NCBI GenBank assembly: GCA_028023455.1
Contig: JAQFVV010000153.1
Span: forward strand, 310,001 to 374,000
DNA: 64,000 bases
Origin: Epiperipatus broadwayi
Lineage: Eukaryota > Onychophora > Udeonychophora > Euonychophora > Peripatidae
Reading direction: 5' to 3'
Each line of letters opens with the position of its first letter. The stretch's first letter is position 1. A program made the position numbers and the translations under genes. Positions 36,323-48,782 of the stretch are shown one piece after another. The notes under the pieces were generated by a model that saw nothing but the letters and a program-made list of their open reading frames with translations, was not told where the DNA came from and made no database searches.

Positions 36323-37840
36323 CTGAATTTATATGATATTGAAAAAAGTTTGTTATATTTATATATTCATAAACATGGACATTCAAGCTCAGTTAGTCTA
36401 AATAAATGTTTGCTTAGTAATAATTATTTATATTTGAAATAATACAGAAATACTGAAAACACCTAGTGAGCTATATTAAACTGGCAACAAACATTAAATG
36501 TAGAATAAGCCCACCTATACTTTAATTTTGATCGTATATAAGCATACCCTTTACTGATATGCTTACATGCAGAGCATAATATATATATATATCAATGTTT
36601 TTTCAAGACAACTGTAAGCTATACTGAAATTATTATAACTAATTGGAGGGAAAGACTGAGTTTCATATTTAACCATCTATTAATATTAAATTAATCTTCA
36701 GTTAATAGATGTAAATATAACTTCTTAATAGTACGAATTAGATGAAATAATGTATTTATAAGAAACACATTGAATGATGAAATGTATTCATTAATATGAA
36801 TTATGATTATATAATTATAATACCAATAATAGATTGTCTATTGCATTGATTATAATTACTTTCCATCTACTTTTAGTACGTAGTATTGACTTATAAAAAT
36901 TTATTAAAAACAATAAAATGTATGATATTAAACTAGAATGTATAAATCACTAAAATGTTAATTATACATGTCACAATAAAGAAACTACAGATGATAATGA
37001 CATACATTTTAACAATTTATAAATACATTTTATTATTGGTATATTAATATATTGTCAGTATACATATATTTTAAGATTGACATTGCCAACATACAAATCA
37101 CATTTACCTCAATTTAATATGTTATTATTTGAGTAAATAAATATAACTATTAAAAATTATACATATATACTAAAAGTTCTTGGCAAAGTGTTCAGCAGAT
37201 CTGTTTGTTTACTTTAACTTAAATCTAAAGTTTAAATCCAGACTAGGGGAAATTTTACATTTTTTCCAAAATATAACAGGTCAAGAATTTTTATTTCGTA
37301 TCATTGGCCATAGCTAATCTAGCTAGCCATTAAATTATTGGTTCATAAATAGATATCTGATTAGTCAAAGCATCTCCTTTACAATATCTCTTTGGTGGAC
37401 AATTAAATAAGCCTTTACCCTGTAGTTCACTTTTTTAAAAACATTTTCTTTTTTTATATATGCAATACATAGAACTAATGGTAGTGACATTAAAATAATA
37501 ATAAATCTTCATTAATTTATTTAAAAATATAACCGCAATAACAATTATATTTCCAGACAAATAATTATTTAATGATCCATAATCTACCAATTAGTACAAA
37601 ATATAGTTTAGAACAATTGTAATGTTTATTATCAGTAATTGGTTTGATTTTCTTAGCCCAGATTTTTATTTAATATAAATTACATCTACATTATATTTTG
37701 GAATTAATAAAGAATAGGTCTTTGTCACAGTTATCAATTTATTATTACTTTAATATCAGTAACATTATTTGGTATTGTATTTTTATACAATCCCAGACTG
37801 CTTGATGGCATTACATACAGTTTAAAGCACATAAATATAA
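35895..37840. other. AT-rich DNA, no recognised feature
   Basis: Contains a short (CA)n/(TA)n tract near 36290-36322 and small inverted repeats only. Confidence 0.5.
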
Positions 37841-37845
37841 CAATA

Positions 37846-38335
37846 CCTGGCCGGCCTTTCTTTATTGTCCGATTTCTGGTATTATATTTATATCAAAAAA
37901 AGAGTCTACAGTAATTTATCTATTTATTTTTTATTGTAAATGAACAAGTTGATTTTTGTTTTTGCTTTCAAAAATACGCTTTTATTTTAATAACTATAGT
38001 GCCGGACTTTTTTTTTTTGTGTGTTTTGGCTTTATTGTTCAATTTCAGAGATTATTTTGAGATTAATTTTTAAAAAAATATATAAATTAATTGCTGTACT
38101 TCTTTTGGATTGAAAATAAAGTATAAATTAATTATCAACTTATTTTTTATTGGAAATGAACAAGTTGCTTTTGGTTTTTGCTTTTAAAAACATGCTTTTA
38201 TTTGAATAACCTTACCATGCTGGACTTTTTTGTCTTTATTGTCCAATTTCAGGTATTATTTTGAGATTACAACACACAAAAAATACATGTATCAATTAAT
38301 TGCTGTACTTATTTTTGATTGTAAACAAACAAATT
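37846..38335 (+). repeat. Degenerate tandem repeat, units up to ~217 bp
   Basis: Three starts of the form GCCGGAC/GCTGGAC followed by CTTTATTGTCCAATTTC lie near 37850, 38000 and 38218. Each is followed by a GTATTATTTTGAGAT-type block. The blocks AAATGAACAAGTTG, TTTTTGCTTT and TAATTGCTGTAC also recur. Spacing is about 150 and then about 217 bp. The array runs directly into the distinct block at 38340-39062. Confidence 0.8.
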
Positions 38336-38339
38336 CTTT

Positions 38340-39062
38340 TGGCAACAACTTGTAAAAGATGACTTTGGCAAGAGCATCAATGTATGGGGAGGGAGAATGA
38401 TAGTTTAGCCAATCGTATCAAATGCATTGGCTTGAAACAACAACTTGTAAAATGTGGAAAGATCAGAGAGACAGAGAATATGTCAGTGCATAATGCTGGA
38501 ATGTGCATGGGGGGACCAATGCTTTTGCTAATCCGAAGGATCATCCAAAAGATGCAGTAGTCTAAGCAAACCAATCTTACAATTTCCAAAATGAGCAGCA
38601 ACCTCAGCCATTTTATTGGTCTCATATGTGTTCTTGCACAAATGTGAGTTTTCATGAGAGTTCTGTGCAATGGTGCTTGTCACTACCCTTTTCCAATTGT
38701 TAAAAAGCTTGCAAGTTGTGTATGGAAGCACAATGATGGGCTTAAAATTATTACTATGTAATACTATGTCAGGTAGGGTGTAAGATCATTACTTGGAATG
38801 TACATTTCAAGAGTTATGGTAGTTGATTTCTATACACCCTCACTTGATACAGTAGTGATCTATGAAGAGTGAGCATTTGCATAGTTTTGTGAAGCACATC
38901 AATGGGATGTAATATTGGTGTGCAATGATATCTAGGCTTGCAACAGATAATATGAACTGTTCTATAGGTCATACATTTGGCCATGTAAATGGCATTTTTA
39001 GATGTTTTACACATAAAAAGTACCATCAAGTGGGTGATATTGTCTAAAAACAGAGTACCCAC
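38340..39062. other. Less AT-rich block, unclassified
   Basis: This stretch is visibly richer in G and C than its surroundings. It has three overlapping or adjacent minus-strand open frames of 67-97 residues (38377-38670, 38528-38731, 38814-39062). None matches a family I recognise. The frames overlap in different phases, as would happen in a frameshifted pseudogene or by chance in a non-AT-rich insert. It follows the tandem repeat at 37846-38335 without a visible gap, so both may belong to one mobile unit. Confidence 0.35.
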
Positions 39063-39344
39063 TATTTATACATATTATGCATTACTTACCTATATCCATT
39101 GTCAATGATATTTAAAAATGATTAATAAAGACCTATATTGCTGTTTACTAATTTCACAATATTATTCTGATGTGATTTATTCTCAATAAAAAATTATGAT
39201 TAATAAAATGAAATCATACTTTGAAAAAAACCCACTATAAAAGTACTAAATTGATAAACTTCTGCACTCCAATGATATATTGTATATGATTACATGATCA
39301 TTAATATATGTTTATTTAGAAATGAAACATATCCCCTAAAGTAA

Positions 39345-39346
<2 letters not shown>

Positions 39347-39378
<32 letters not shown>

Positions 39379-39380
39379 TT

Positions 39381-39427
<47 letters not shown>
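39347..39427. repeat. (AT)n with an embedded palindrome
   Basis: Two (AT)n tracts separated by GGTTACTTT. The first is bounded by AAGTAACC on the left and GGTTACTT on the right, forming a cruciform-capable hairpin. Confidence 0.85.
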
Positions 39428-39429
<2 letters not shown>

Positions 39430-39577
39430 CAGCTATCTGCCTTTTTTTTTTTAAATATTATTATAAACTATGGTCTATAACATATATAAACAATCATTTA
39501 CTGTACTTTTTTTAATCTTATTATATTATAATGTAAATAAGAGTAGTTCTCTCATTCAGAACTATTTCTATAATTAA

Positions 39578-39668
39578 AGGGATTTGAACCCAGACTTTCA
39601 AACTCCTTTTTAGTCATCCACTCTACCTTACACAACTAATACACATGGCCACATATATGTGAATAAAA
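39578..39668 (-). repeat. Hammerhead repeat, copy E, 3' fragment
   Basis: Read in reverse it is the end of the repeat: CACATATATGTGGCCATGTG, TATTAGTTGTGTAAGGTAGA, then GTTTGAAAGTCTGGGTTC and AAATCCCTTTA. The fragment stops before the ribozyme. Confidence 0.7.
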
Positions 39669-39679
39669 TAAAAATAATA

Positions 39680-41040
39680 AAAGTATTTTATATTTACATA
39701 TTTACATAATTAACATAATTACATTCGAATATCGGCCTTTCAAGCCAATTGTGCAAACGCTTTGCGAGTGTTAAATAATAAATGAATACCCTCTTAATAA
39801 AATAGCAAAATTGCATGACAGAAAATATAATTGAATATTATTTTTTCAGTAAAAGTCATTAAAAGTCTACCAAGTTTATCTATTTTTTTGTTTTCTGTTG
39901 AGTTCAACTTTTTTCTAACAGTAATACTAATTAGAAATTGAGATCTCTAGCCATAATGATTTGTAGTTTCATATTGAAATTTGTAAATTATTTCACATGA
40001 TTACTTTTCTGTAAATAAATGCCTTTTTGGTTGTTGTGCCTTATAATTGAGAAATCATATATGCTGAATATGTAGATATATATTTTTCCTTGAGTAATGT
40101 CTTTTATAATACTTAGTTAACTAGTAAATTTTTTTATAATGTTAAATTATGTTATAGCATTCACAATAAATTACACTATTGGTAGATATAGCAAGGCATT
40201 ATTCAATATTAAGACAATATCACAGCTCAATGAATAAGCTACACTTTTGGAAAGATGAAGTTGAGCATTCCATCTAAAGTTCCACCCCATCATTGCCTAT
40301 ATAGATGAATATACAAGAATCCAAATCATTTTCTTGGCTTTATTTTTTTTAAACAACCCAAAGAAGAACTTAATTAAATTTCTCCAAGTTTTTAAAAGCA
40401 AATGATCTAGTTTTTTTCCTTCATTTTCTGGCAACTTTACAAATTTCCATAGCAACTTAATATTTTGAAAATAATTAACTTTAATTTATAATTATTATTT
40501 TGAAATACCAAGAAATAAACTTATTTCTGATAAATTATTTCATTTTTCAACTTGTCAATACATCAGTGATTTAAAATAAATAAATAACTTGTACAAAGTT
40601 TTAAAATCATAATAATTTTTGTATTCATTTTGTTCAAAAACTATATATGTAAAGTACTTACAGAAAAGTTACATTATGTAAAAATAAATCTAATTATCTT
40701 CTAATTTAAAAATGTCAAGTTTATTTTGATAACTCCCTTGACAAGACCTGTTGCTCCCCAGTTTGAGAAGTTCTAATTTAGATACATTTTATTTATATAA
40801 CTAATAATAATAAGAATTGTGGACTTAATTAGTGAAGTATTGAATAGTTTCACACTCTTAGATCTAACCACTTCAGCTTCACCTATTCATATATAAAAGT
40901 AGGTTGAAGTAAAGAACGTTTTCCTCTTTTCTTCTTAGAAAAAGCTTGTGGCTAAGACCTGTAGAGGTCCTTACCTTCGAATTTTTCAGACGCTTATTCC
41001 TAACGATTACAACCTTAGTAAATATTATATAACTAATAAA
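39680..41040. other. AT-rich DNA with one unusual short segment
   Basis: No gene called. 40900-41010 is somewhat less AT-rich and includes TTTTCTTCTTAG followed by AAAAAGCTTGTGGCTAAGAC and GTAGAGGTCC. That could pass for a splice acceptor with an exon start, but no open frame or domain supports it. Confidence 0.4.
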
Positions 41041-41045
41041 TTTAT

Positions 41046-41225
41046 TTAGAAGGAATTTGAACTCAGACTTTCAAGCTACCTATGGCTATCCATTTCATCT
41101 TGTACAACTGATACACATGACCACATACATGTGAAAAAGATAAATGATCTTCAATATACATATTTTGTACTGAATCAGACTGAGTTCAAATCCCTTCTAA
41201 ATTACATTAAGTTCAATATAGACAG
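41046..41225 (-). repeat. Hammerhead repeat, copy F, truncated at the core
   Basis: Minus-strand 3' half of the repeat that stops within stem II of the hammerhead (reverse reading CAGTACAAAATATG, so the junction has lost G12). It is then joined to ACTGAGTTCAAATCCCTTC and TAAATTACATTAAGTTC, which is complementary to the left edge of copy C. The result is an asymmetric fold-back. Confidence 0.7.
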
Positions 41226-41229
41226 TGTA

Positions 41230-42650
41230 CTAGTATTTTAATAAATTTATTGAGATAGCTAAGAAAAATGAATTATTTTAATATATTATTTAATTACTTG
41301 CTATAATTAATAATTTTCTTTAAATGTTAAAAATATTTTTAAGACGTAGTTTTTTTTAATCTTTTTAAAATAATGGTACTTACAGCACGGAAACTTTTAT
41401 AACTAAAATATCCACACTTTTTCTAAATCTTGAAATTTTAAATTTAAAAAAGTTTAATCAGTGTTAAATCTCTTAAAATCATTCATTTAAAAAATATTTT
41501 TTTATCTGACATTTTTTCAAATTTATTTATTTTATACCCATGTAAAATATACATATTTAATACAAATGATCAATAAATCTTTGATAATAATTATAGTCTA
41601 GCCTCATTATTACATATGATTATACATAAGTAAAGAGTTTTATAATTAGATTTATTTAAATCATGATAATTTGTAAAAAAAAAAAAAAAATTGTTAATTT
41701 AATTGTTATTTGGTTAGATGCCCTTGAGATCATATGCTATTTAAAAATGAAAGTGATCGATTAAACATAAATTCATTGAATTGACCAGAAAAATTTTTTC
41801 CATCAGTAGAAATCAATTATTATGGGGTTTTTTTTTTTATTTCAAAACTAAGCATTAAATTAAATTCAGAATTAAAAAGAAATCCTAAATATGTAATACA
41901 ATCACATCGTTTTAATGAATAGACAAGATATTTTTCAAAGACTTTTTAAAAATGTATTTGTTTTTTAATTTATTTCTTCTAAATTTTTCAATTTTAATAT
42001 TTTTCTTTTACAAAACTATTTATGTGATATCTCTCTGAAATATCAATTCGTGAAGCAGAATAGCTCATTCCGTTTAACATTTCAATAGGCAGATATGGAT
42101 AATTAATTTTTCTGAATTGATTTCCAATTAAAGACATTCATAAACTCAGAGTTTAAAGCAGATTCTGATACTTTCATCTATATATATTCCAAATGCATAA
42201 TTATATTTTATATTGATTGTTAATTTATCTTCTGTTTTTTTTTTAAATATTTTTATTATTTTTTATTTTACAATGAAATGAGCTTAATTGCAAACTTTGA
42301 ATACTTTCTATTTTTTTAATTTTTATAAATTTGAAAAAAAAAAAAAACATTGCCGTCAGCAAAAAAAAAAAAAAAAATTAATGATACCTGTAACTTTTAA
42401 ATATATAGTTTATATTTTTTAATTTAGTGGAATAATAAGATTTATTGTTGAAATTTTATCTTCAAAATTGTTTGCGCTTTAAATTTAAATTCTTATGCAA
42501 TGTCTTTGTTTTTTTTTCTTGCCCCCCCCCCCTCCACTTTATTATTTGTTCCAAAATAAAACGTAATGAAAAAATATAGCATTTGCTTTTGTCATCTGTA
42601 ATGTCATACACATTGAGTCAACAATCCTGGAATATCATCTCCATATTTAC
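41230..42650. other. AT-rich DNA, no recognised feature
   Basis: Homopolymer-rich sequence, including A runs near 41677, 42335 and 42362 and an 11-base C run near 42523. No gene seen. Confidence 0.5.
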
Positions 42651-42654
42651 TGCA

Positions 42655-42890
42655 TTGATTGTATATATATATGTGGAGATGATAATTTGGACCAACTGAT
42701 GAGTGCTGGCATAGCATAAAATGTGCATATTGGTGATTATTTATCTTTTTGACATGTGTGGGATCAAGTGTATCAGCAGTATGAGATAGAGTGGATAGTT
42801 GAGGGTCATGTGAAAGTCTGAGTTCAAACCCCTATATTTACATATTGGAGTGCAGGTATGAAAAAGCCTGCACTGTAGAAAAAATCATAT
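42655..42890 (+). repeat. Hammerhead repeat, copy G, 3' half
   Basis: Starts at the AT run before the ribozyme. The ribozyme-like segment is 42676-42745: ACCAACTGATGAGTGCTGG is intact, but the junction reads CATAAAA, so G12 is lost and C11.1 has also changed. The 3' part TTGAGGGTCATGTGAAAGTC and GAGTTCAAACCCC is followed by a hairpin (GTGCAGGTATG, GCCTGCAC) shared with copy H at 50743-51340, so G and H form a subfamily. Confidence 0.8.
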
Positions 42891-42894
42891 ATTA

Positions 42895-45780
42895 ATTGTT
42901 CTAAATAAAATTATTATGAAAGGTAAAGTTAAAAAACTTATTTTCAAACAAAATTAAATAAATATGTCATTATAATATGAATTTTAACTTTTCTTCTATA
43001 CTTGTAATTTAGATATAAGCATTTTCTATCACATGTGTTTTTTATACTTCACAGACATATCACTATGGTTATGATACTGCTTACAAGATATTAAAAGCAT
43101 GTTTATCAGATTATATTAACTGTATAAATATCCCACTCTGAGAGAATTTGTATATCTCACTTTCCAGTAAACAATTTTTAAGCTTTTCTTAACTTGATAT
43201 TCCAAGCACTTATATCTAAATCAGTCATTGAAATAATTATTTGTTATCTTGTACCAGAGAAGTGCCTCGGGATTTGCTATAAAATTTATTTCTATGTGAT
43301 TATTGCATCTTGAATTAAATAAGAAACATTATAAAACTATATTTAAAATTGTTTATTTTTATCTTATATTCTTTATATCAGTGTGATGATTTTGCATATC
43401 TTTATCACTGGTTATCATTCAAAAAAAATCTCTTAAATTAACATCATAATCAAACAATAAATTCTATCTATCGTAATCACATAGTCAACCTTGAAAAAGG
43501 ACTGACTGTGCAGTTTGTCATATTGGTAAAGTCACTTACTTTACCACTTTATCATTTAATGTTCTATCACTACTATTCCTTGGTACACTGGAAGAGATTA
43601 CACTCAAAAATAAAAGTTCCTGAATTAATTAGCATTCTATTGTTTTAATTTTGTATATTAAAAGGAATGAATTTTTATTTAGAGTAAAAATTTTAAAATA
43701 TTTATTAATTAAATTTTTAAATAAATTTTGGTACATAATACACCCTCATCAAATGATAAATATTATAATAACAATGCATTAGATTGTTTTAAAAAAACCA
43801 AGGAAATAACAATTTAAGTTTACTTGTGCATGTTCCAAATTGCATTTAACTGAATAGTACAGAATTTTCAATTTATTAACAATACAGATTAAACCATACT
43901 GTATGGAGAGTTTTGCTTTGTTTATAAACAATACAGATTCAATGATGAATCGAACATACAACAGTATTCAATAAATAAAGTTTGGAGAATGCACAAATAC
44001 ATTTTTTATTATTTCTTGGGTGCTTTTAATGGTTTAATGTATTGTTTTTTAGCATTTACTTTTTGAAAAGAGTTCACTGCACTAAAAAGGCACTTAAGGA
44101 TTTAATTAATAAGTATTTTGAAAATTTTGCTTTATGAAAAAAGAATTTATATTTACATACAAAATTATTACAATATATTTATAAAGATTTGTTTTCCCTG
44201 TTAAATTATGTTTTTTCTAGTTAATGATCTGTATATGTCTATATTATGAGGCTTTATTTTACAATAAATAGAAATGAGCACGATTTGTTTATTCAGAACT
44301 TATAACTTATACATATGTGTATATTCATAACAGAAGAGTTTAATTGGAGTTAATTTACAATGGTGGATATTATTTATATTGTAGAATTTTGAAAAAAAGA
44401 ATATATTTTTGTCTTGTTTGATATTTTAATGTTTGTTTGAATTTATGCTCTCTTTAAGGAATGTACTTTATTATTTATGAAGATTTGTTAATTCCATAAA
44501 ATCTTTAGAAACACATATTTCTTTCATCTGTCAGAATAAATATGTGCTTGTGTATGCAAATATTTATTTTTATCTGTAATTCTCACCCCGGATATAATAA
44601 ATTTTAAAAGGCTTTGGTAAACAATACTAGAAGTCTTCAGTAAGGGAGAACATTGATCAAACAAAGTGGATACATTTGTTTGTTACAAAAAAAATTGGTC
44701 ATGTTTATCTTTTTCATAGGTAATGTGGATTTGGGAAATAAAGTCCTATATGGTCAATAAAGGTTGGTTTATTTAAAGAATAAGCTCTATGCATAGATAT
44801 ATCGCCTATACTTTTAAAACATTTATTGATAGGAGAGTGTGTGTCAATTTTACTGTGTGTGTGTGTGTGTGAAGAATAGTTGCATTCCACAATTTTATAG
44901 ATATATAAATTGCTATATTATTTATCATTACTTATATATATATATGATTTAAATATTAAGTTGAAAGTAAAACTATACCTATGCAAATATAAAAGTTGAG
45001 GGTTACTAGAGAAATAAAATTATGACAGTTTAATTAAATTATCATTAGTAAGTTTAAAAGTTAAACTGTAGAATAATAGAGTATTTTATGATTGTGAGTT
45101 ATGTTTTGATGAAATCACTCACAGTTATGCTACACACATCCATACCTAGAAAGAGAGAAAGTATTAGTAATTAATTTCAGTTTTTTATAATGCTCTTAGC
45201 ATTTAACTTAATGATTACAGTGCTGGACTCAAGAAGTAAGGGTTTCTTGATCTATTCATAAATATCACATGATTCCTTAAACAACTGTCCTTACCATTTA
45301 TTTGTTATAACAATTAATATTTCTGTGTTTTGTTTTTATTAGAAAAGAAATCAAAAGCTTTTTTTTTTATTTTCAATAAGAATGTATATTTTGGAACACA
45401 TACAGATATAAAAATTATATCATACTTAAATGTTATAATGTTTCTATATACATAAAGTAATATATAATTATTTTCAAAAGAAGTTAATCAATATTAGTGC
45501 TTTATGATGAGTTGCCTCAAAGTATTTTTTTTACAAATTATTAATCTTGTAATTTACTTAACAAAAATCTTTTTTTCTTCTAACTACCTTGAGTATTTGT
45601 CACCTTATCCCTTCCCCCTCATTCATTAGTACAAGTAGTCTATCTGTTTTTCTGCCAAAATTTGACATTCTATATGATTGTTATCATTAAGAGAAAGTAT
45701 TATTTGTCAACATCTTTTCTGGCTGAGAAAATAATTGAGAATTAATAGTATTTGTCTATAGAATATTTTTCAAAGCTTTT
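42895..45780. other. AT-rich DNA with minor repeats
   Basis: No gene found. 43878-43890 and 43927-43939 are both AACAATACAGATT, flanking a 36-bp insert that carries an end-like sequence (GTATGGAGAGTTTTGCTTTG) of the 19003-19543/27662-27860 MITE family. A Leu-tRNA-like trace (GATTACAGTGCTGGACTCAA) lies at about 45213-45235. Confidence 0.5.
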
Positions 45781-45793
45781 ACTAATGTTTTAC

Positions 45794-45795
<2 letters not shown>

Positions 45796-45873
<78 letters not shown>
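45796..45873. repeat. (AT)n microsatellite
   Basis: About 39 uninterrupted AT units. It is the longest of many AT tracts in this window. Confidence 0.97.
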
Positions 45874-45878
<5 letters not shown>

Positions 45879-46829
45879 CTATTTTATTTTATTTTAAAAA
45901 AATCAAATCAACTTCTTTTTCCTTTTTTTGCTGGACTTCTTAAATACTCGTGGCACTTTTCTCTTTAACATATTATTTCATTTCTTTCTTCAGCTATTAT
46001 TTTTTCTTTTATCTTTCACGATCAGTTTCATAATTTTCTTTCCTCAATGTAGATTCTCAATTTAGTTTATCTTCTTTTTTACAATTCTCTAATTAAATAA
46101 TCTTTTTTCATTTCTTTATTTTAATACTTTTATATTAATTATTATTCTTCAAATTAATATCTAAAACTACCAATCTACTCATCTTTTTTTCCTAACTGAC
46201 TAGACTTGCTTCATATAATGACAGAAAAACAAAACATTTAACAAACCTCTTTCTGAAATCTAATTTTAATTTTACACAAAATAAACTCTCAATCTTCTCA
46301 TTAACCTGTTCTATAAAATTCTGATCAATAATCATTTATAATGTTTTTAGCTCATTATTTTAATTATTTTAGTTTTAATATATTCATTTTCAATATGTAT
46401 TCTATTTATTTTATTATTTCTATCTAACCATTTTGTTAAACTACTTGATTTGCAATATATTTTTAAAACCTGGTAAAAGAATTCTTCTTTCCCAATGCTA
46501 ATTCTATCGTTATCAAAACAATTTACATTTATTTTACAATAAAATTATACTAAATAAAGTGACGAATTTTTTGAAGTTCAAGTGATATTCAAACATCAGA
46601 AATAATAGGTGAGCTTTGATTCATGAATCTCTAGGTCTCATGTTTATTATTATGTTAGATTAAATAAAATAGTTTCATATGTAATATCTCCATCTTTCTT
46701 TTACATCTTTTATATATATTCACATAGAATTGAACTTGGATGGAGTCCTTTTAATAAAAATAATTTGGTATTAAAAAGAAATATGTCTATGTATATGAAA
46801 AGGAAAGTATTTTGTCACCAGCCCTTATT

Positions 46830-47165
46830 TAAGGATCAGAAAAACAATATAAAAATTTCAAACCATTCAGTGTAGAATGGAGAGATGTATTAACAAGAAA
46901 TCAAAAATGAAATACATAGGTGAGAAAACAAACAGGTACCAATGATATCATTGAAAGAATTAAGAGGCTGAAATGGAGCTGGAATGGATGTATTATAGAT
47001 ATTAGATGAACAGTTAAAATTTTTAATTGGATTTCAAGAGATTATAAAATGCCTAGAACATGCGAGATGAATGGATGTAATTAAGAAATTTGCTGGTGCG
47101 ATATAGAGAAAAAAGAATAGGAATCAGGAAAACTGGATTAAACTTGGAGAGATCTTCATCTTGCA
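46830..47165 (+). pseudogene. RTE-like LINE 3' end
   Basis: The plus strand reads as the C-terminal tail of an RTE-type protein: NDIIERIKRLKWSWNGCI, then a stop, then TVKIFNWISRDYKMPR. Frame changes lead to an ICWCDIEKKR-like end. The family tail normally has a KLKW(S/Q)WAGH block, a WxPRxYKRPRGR block and a kFAG block, and all three are recognisable here. It is truncated upstream and has stops and frameshifts. Confidence 0.75.
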
Positions 47166-47611
47166 ATAGATCTATAATTATTAAAAAGATTATGATAATG
47201 ATAATATATATAATCAATATAAACTGCAATCCATATATTTAATAACTAAGTATATAAATCATTATAATTTTTAAGCTGTTGAAAAAAAATGTAGCAATAA
47301 TTGAAAGTAGTTCTGTAAGTTATTTATTATGTAATATTTTTACAATTAAAAGTTACTGTGATTTATATATGTAAAAGACATATTTTGCGGGTTATTCCAT
47401 GTTAAAAAATTTAAGTATTGATATACCAATGTTTTAACTTGATCACGCAAGTCATCCACTGGGTGGTAAAATATAGAAAGACAGTTGTAGAGGCGCTACA
47501 ATCACTGATTTGAAAAAAATATTAAAGTTCTACCAATAGCAAAAATGTTAAATTAAGAATGTTTTTTAAAAAAAAATCTTTTCAAATAGGAGGAAGTTTG
47601 CATGTATCATC

Positions 47612-48235
47612 TCACTTATTGATACAATCTGGTCTTTTAAATATCTCAATGGCTTCTTTAATTTTGCACTGGTAGATATTATCACATCTGGATATGATCC
47701 TGGTACTAGAAAAATCAATTTTATGACCTGAATCTATAGTGTGGAGTGAGAGTGCTGATGATAATGAGTGTTGTTTAACTGCATTAGCATGCTCATCTCT
47801 CCTAACACTGATGCGACAATTACTCATATCTATGTAAGAAGCTTTACAATTTTCACATGAGATTTGATAAACACCATGAGATTCAAGAGTGATTGAATCC
47901 TTAGGCTTGGTTATTATATTGCTGATCTTTTGATGAGTAGAAAATGCTGTATCTATACTATAGCATTTTAATATATGTCCAATACTGTCTGTAGTTCCCT
48001 TTACATATAGAACACAAATCTTAATAACTGATTTATCATCTTTTTGTTTCCTATTTTGTCTATTTTGGGCTTGAAATAAGGCTTTTTTATATAAATATAA
48101 CTATTTGCTAACAAAACACTATTAATATGATTTATTTCTTTTTTCAGATGTGACTTAGCTGAAAGGTTAATTGCTCTATTTAAAAGAGTTTTGACTACCG
48201 AAACTATCTGAGTTGGGTGATGATGAGAATGGAAA
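47612..48235 (-). pseudogene. Penelope-like element C-terminus with GIY-YIG
   Basis: Minus-strand reading from 48235: SHHHPTQIVSVVKTLLNRA, then LKKEINHINSVLLANSYI (the linker between RT and endonuclease). A frameshift near 48005 follows, then KGTTDSIGHILKCYSIDTAF and the GIY-YIG domain. GVY is coded at 47868-47876 and YID at 47828-47836, the place of the YIG motif. The remainder includes RISVRRDEH, ALSLHTIDSGHKIDFSSTRI and KIKEAIEIFKRP before a stop at 47612. The linker-to-endonuclease part has only one visible frameshift, so it is younger than the PLE at 11136-12053. No RT domain is present upstream. Confidence 0.85.
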
Positions 48236-48292
48236 TGCGTATATATATATATATGAATAGAATGGAAATGCGTATATATATATATATGAATA
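48227..48292 (-). repeat. 33-bp in-frame tandem duplication
   Basis: GAATGGAAATGCGT followed by an AT tract and ATGAATA occurs at 48227 and again at 48260. The 33-bp offset equals 11 codons and keeps the frame of the PLE reading that runs into it. Confidence 0.85.
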
Positions 48293-48782
48293 TCATTAGA
48301 TTGAATAATTATTATTTTATACATAAATTTATTAACAAACATCTCATCTTTTAATCGATATCTTTTATAATAACCAACAAAGTAGCCTAATTTTTACTAC
48401 CAGATGCATTTCCAAAATTTAACGAAAACAAATATTAATTTCCCCCTTTTCATAATTTTTGTTAAAATGGTTTTCTTTTGTATCTTTACTTTTTCTAAGT
48501 TCAACTCGCTCTTTAAATAAAAACGTGACTAATCTATTCAACATATTTCTGTTCAACCCTCATCAACATCTTAGTATTATGTGAGATCAAACTCATCATT
48601 TTAAAACCTTTCCCTTTTATCATAATATTAATTTTTTCACCCAAATCACAAATTTTGATATAAAATCCAATGTCCATTCTCCTTAGTCATTTTTTCAAAG
48701 TTCTTTACTTAATCTTTAATAATTAATTCAATTGAGATTTCATGAATTCGTTGCATTTTTTTTCTATATGCCATTTTAGGTT

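Noticed and set aside
40900-41010. Possible exon after a TTTTCTTCTTAG acceptor
   Set aside because: No open frame with coding character and no partner exon. One pyrimidine tract with AG is expected by chance.
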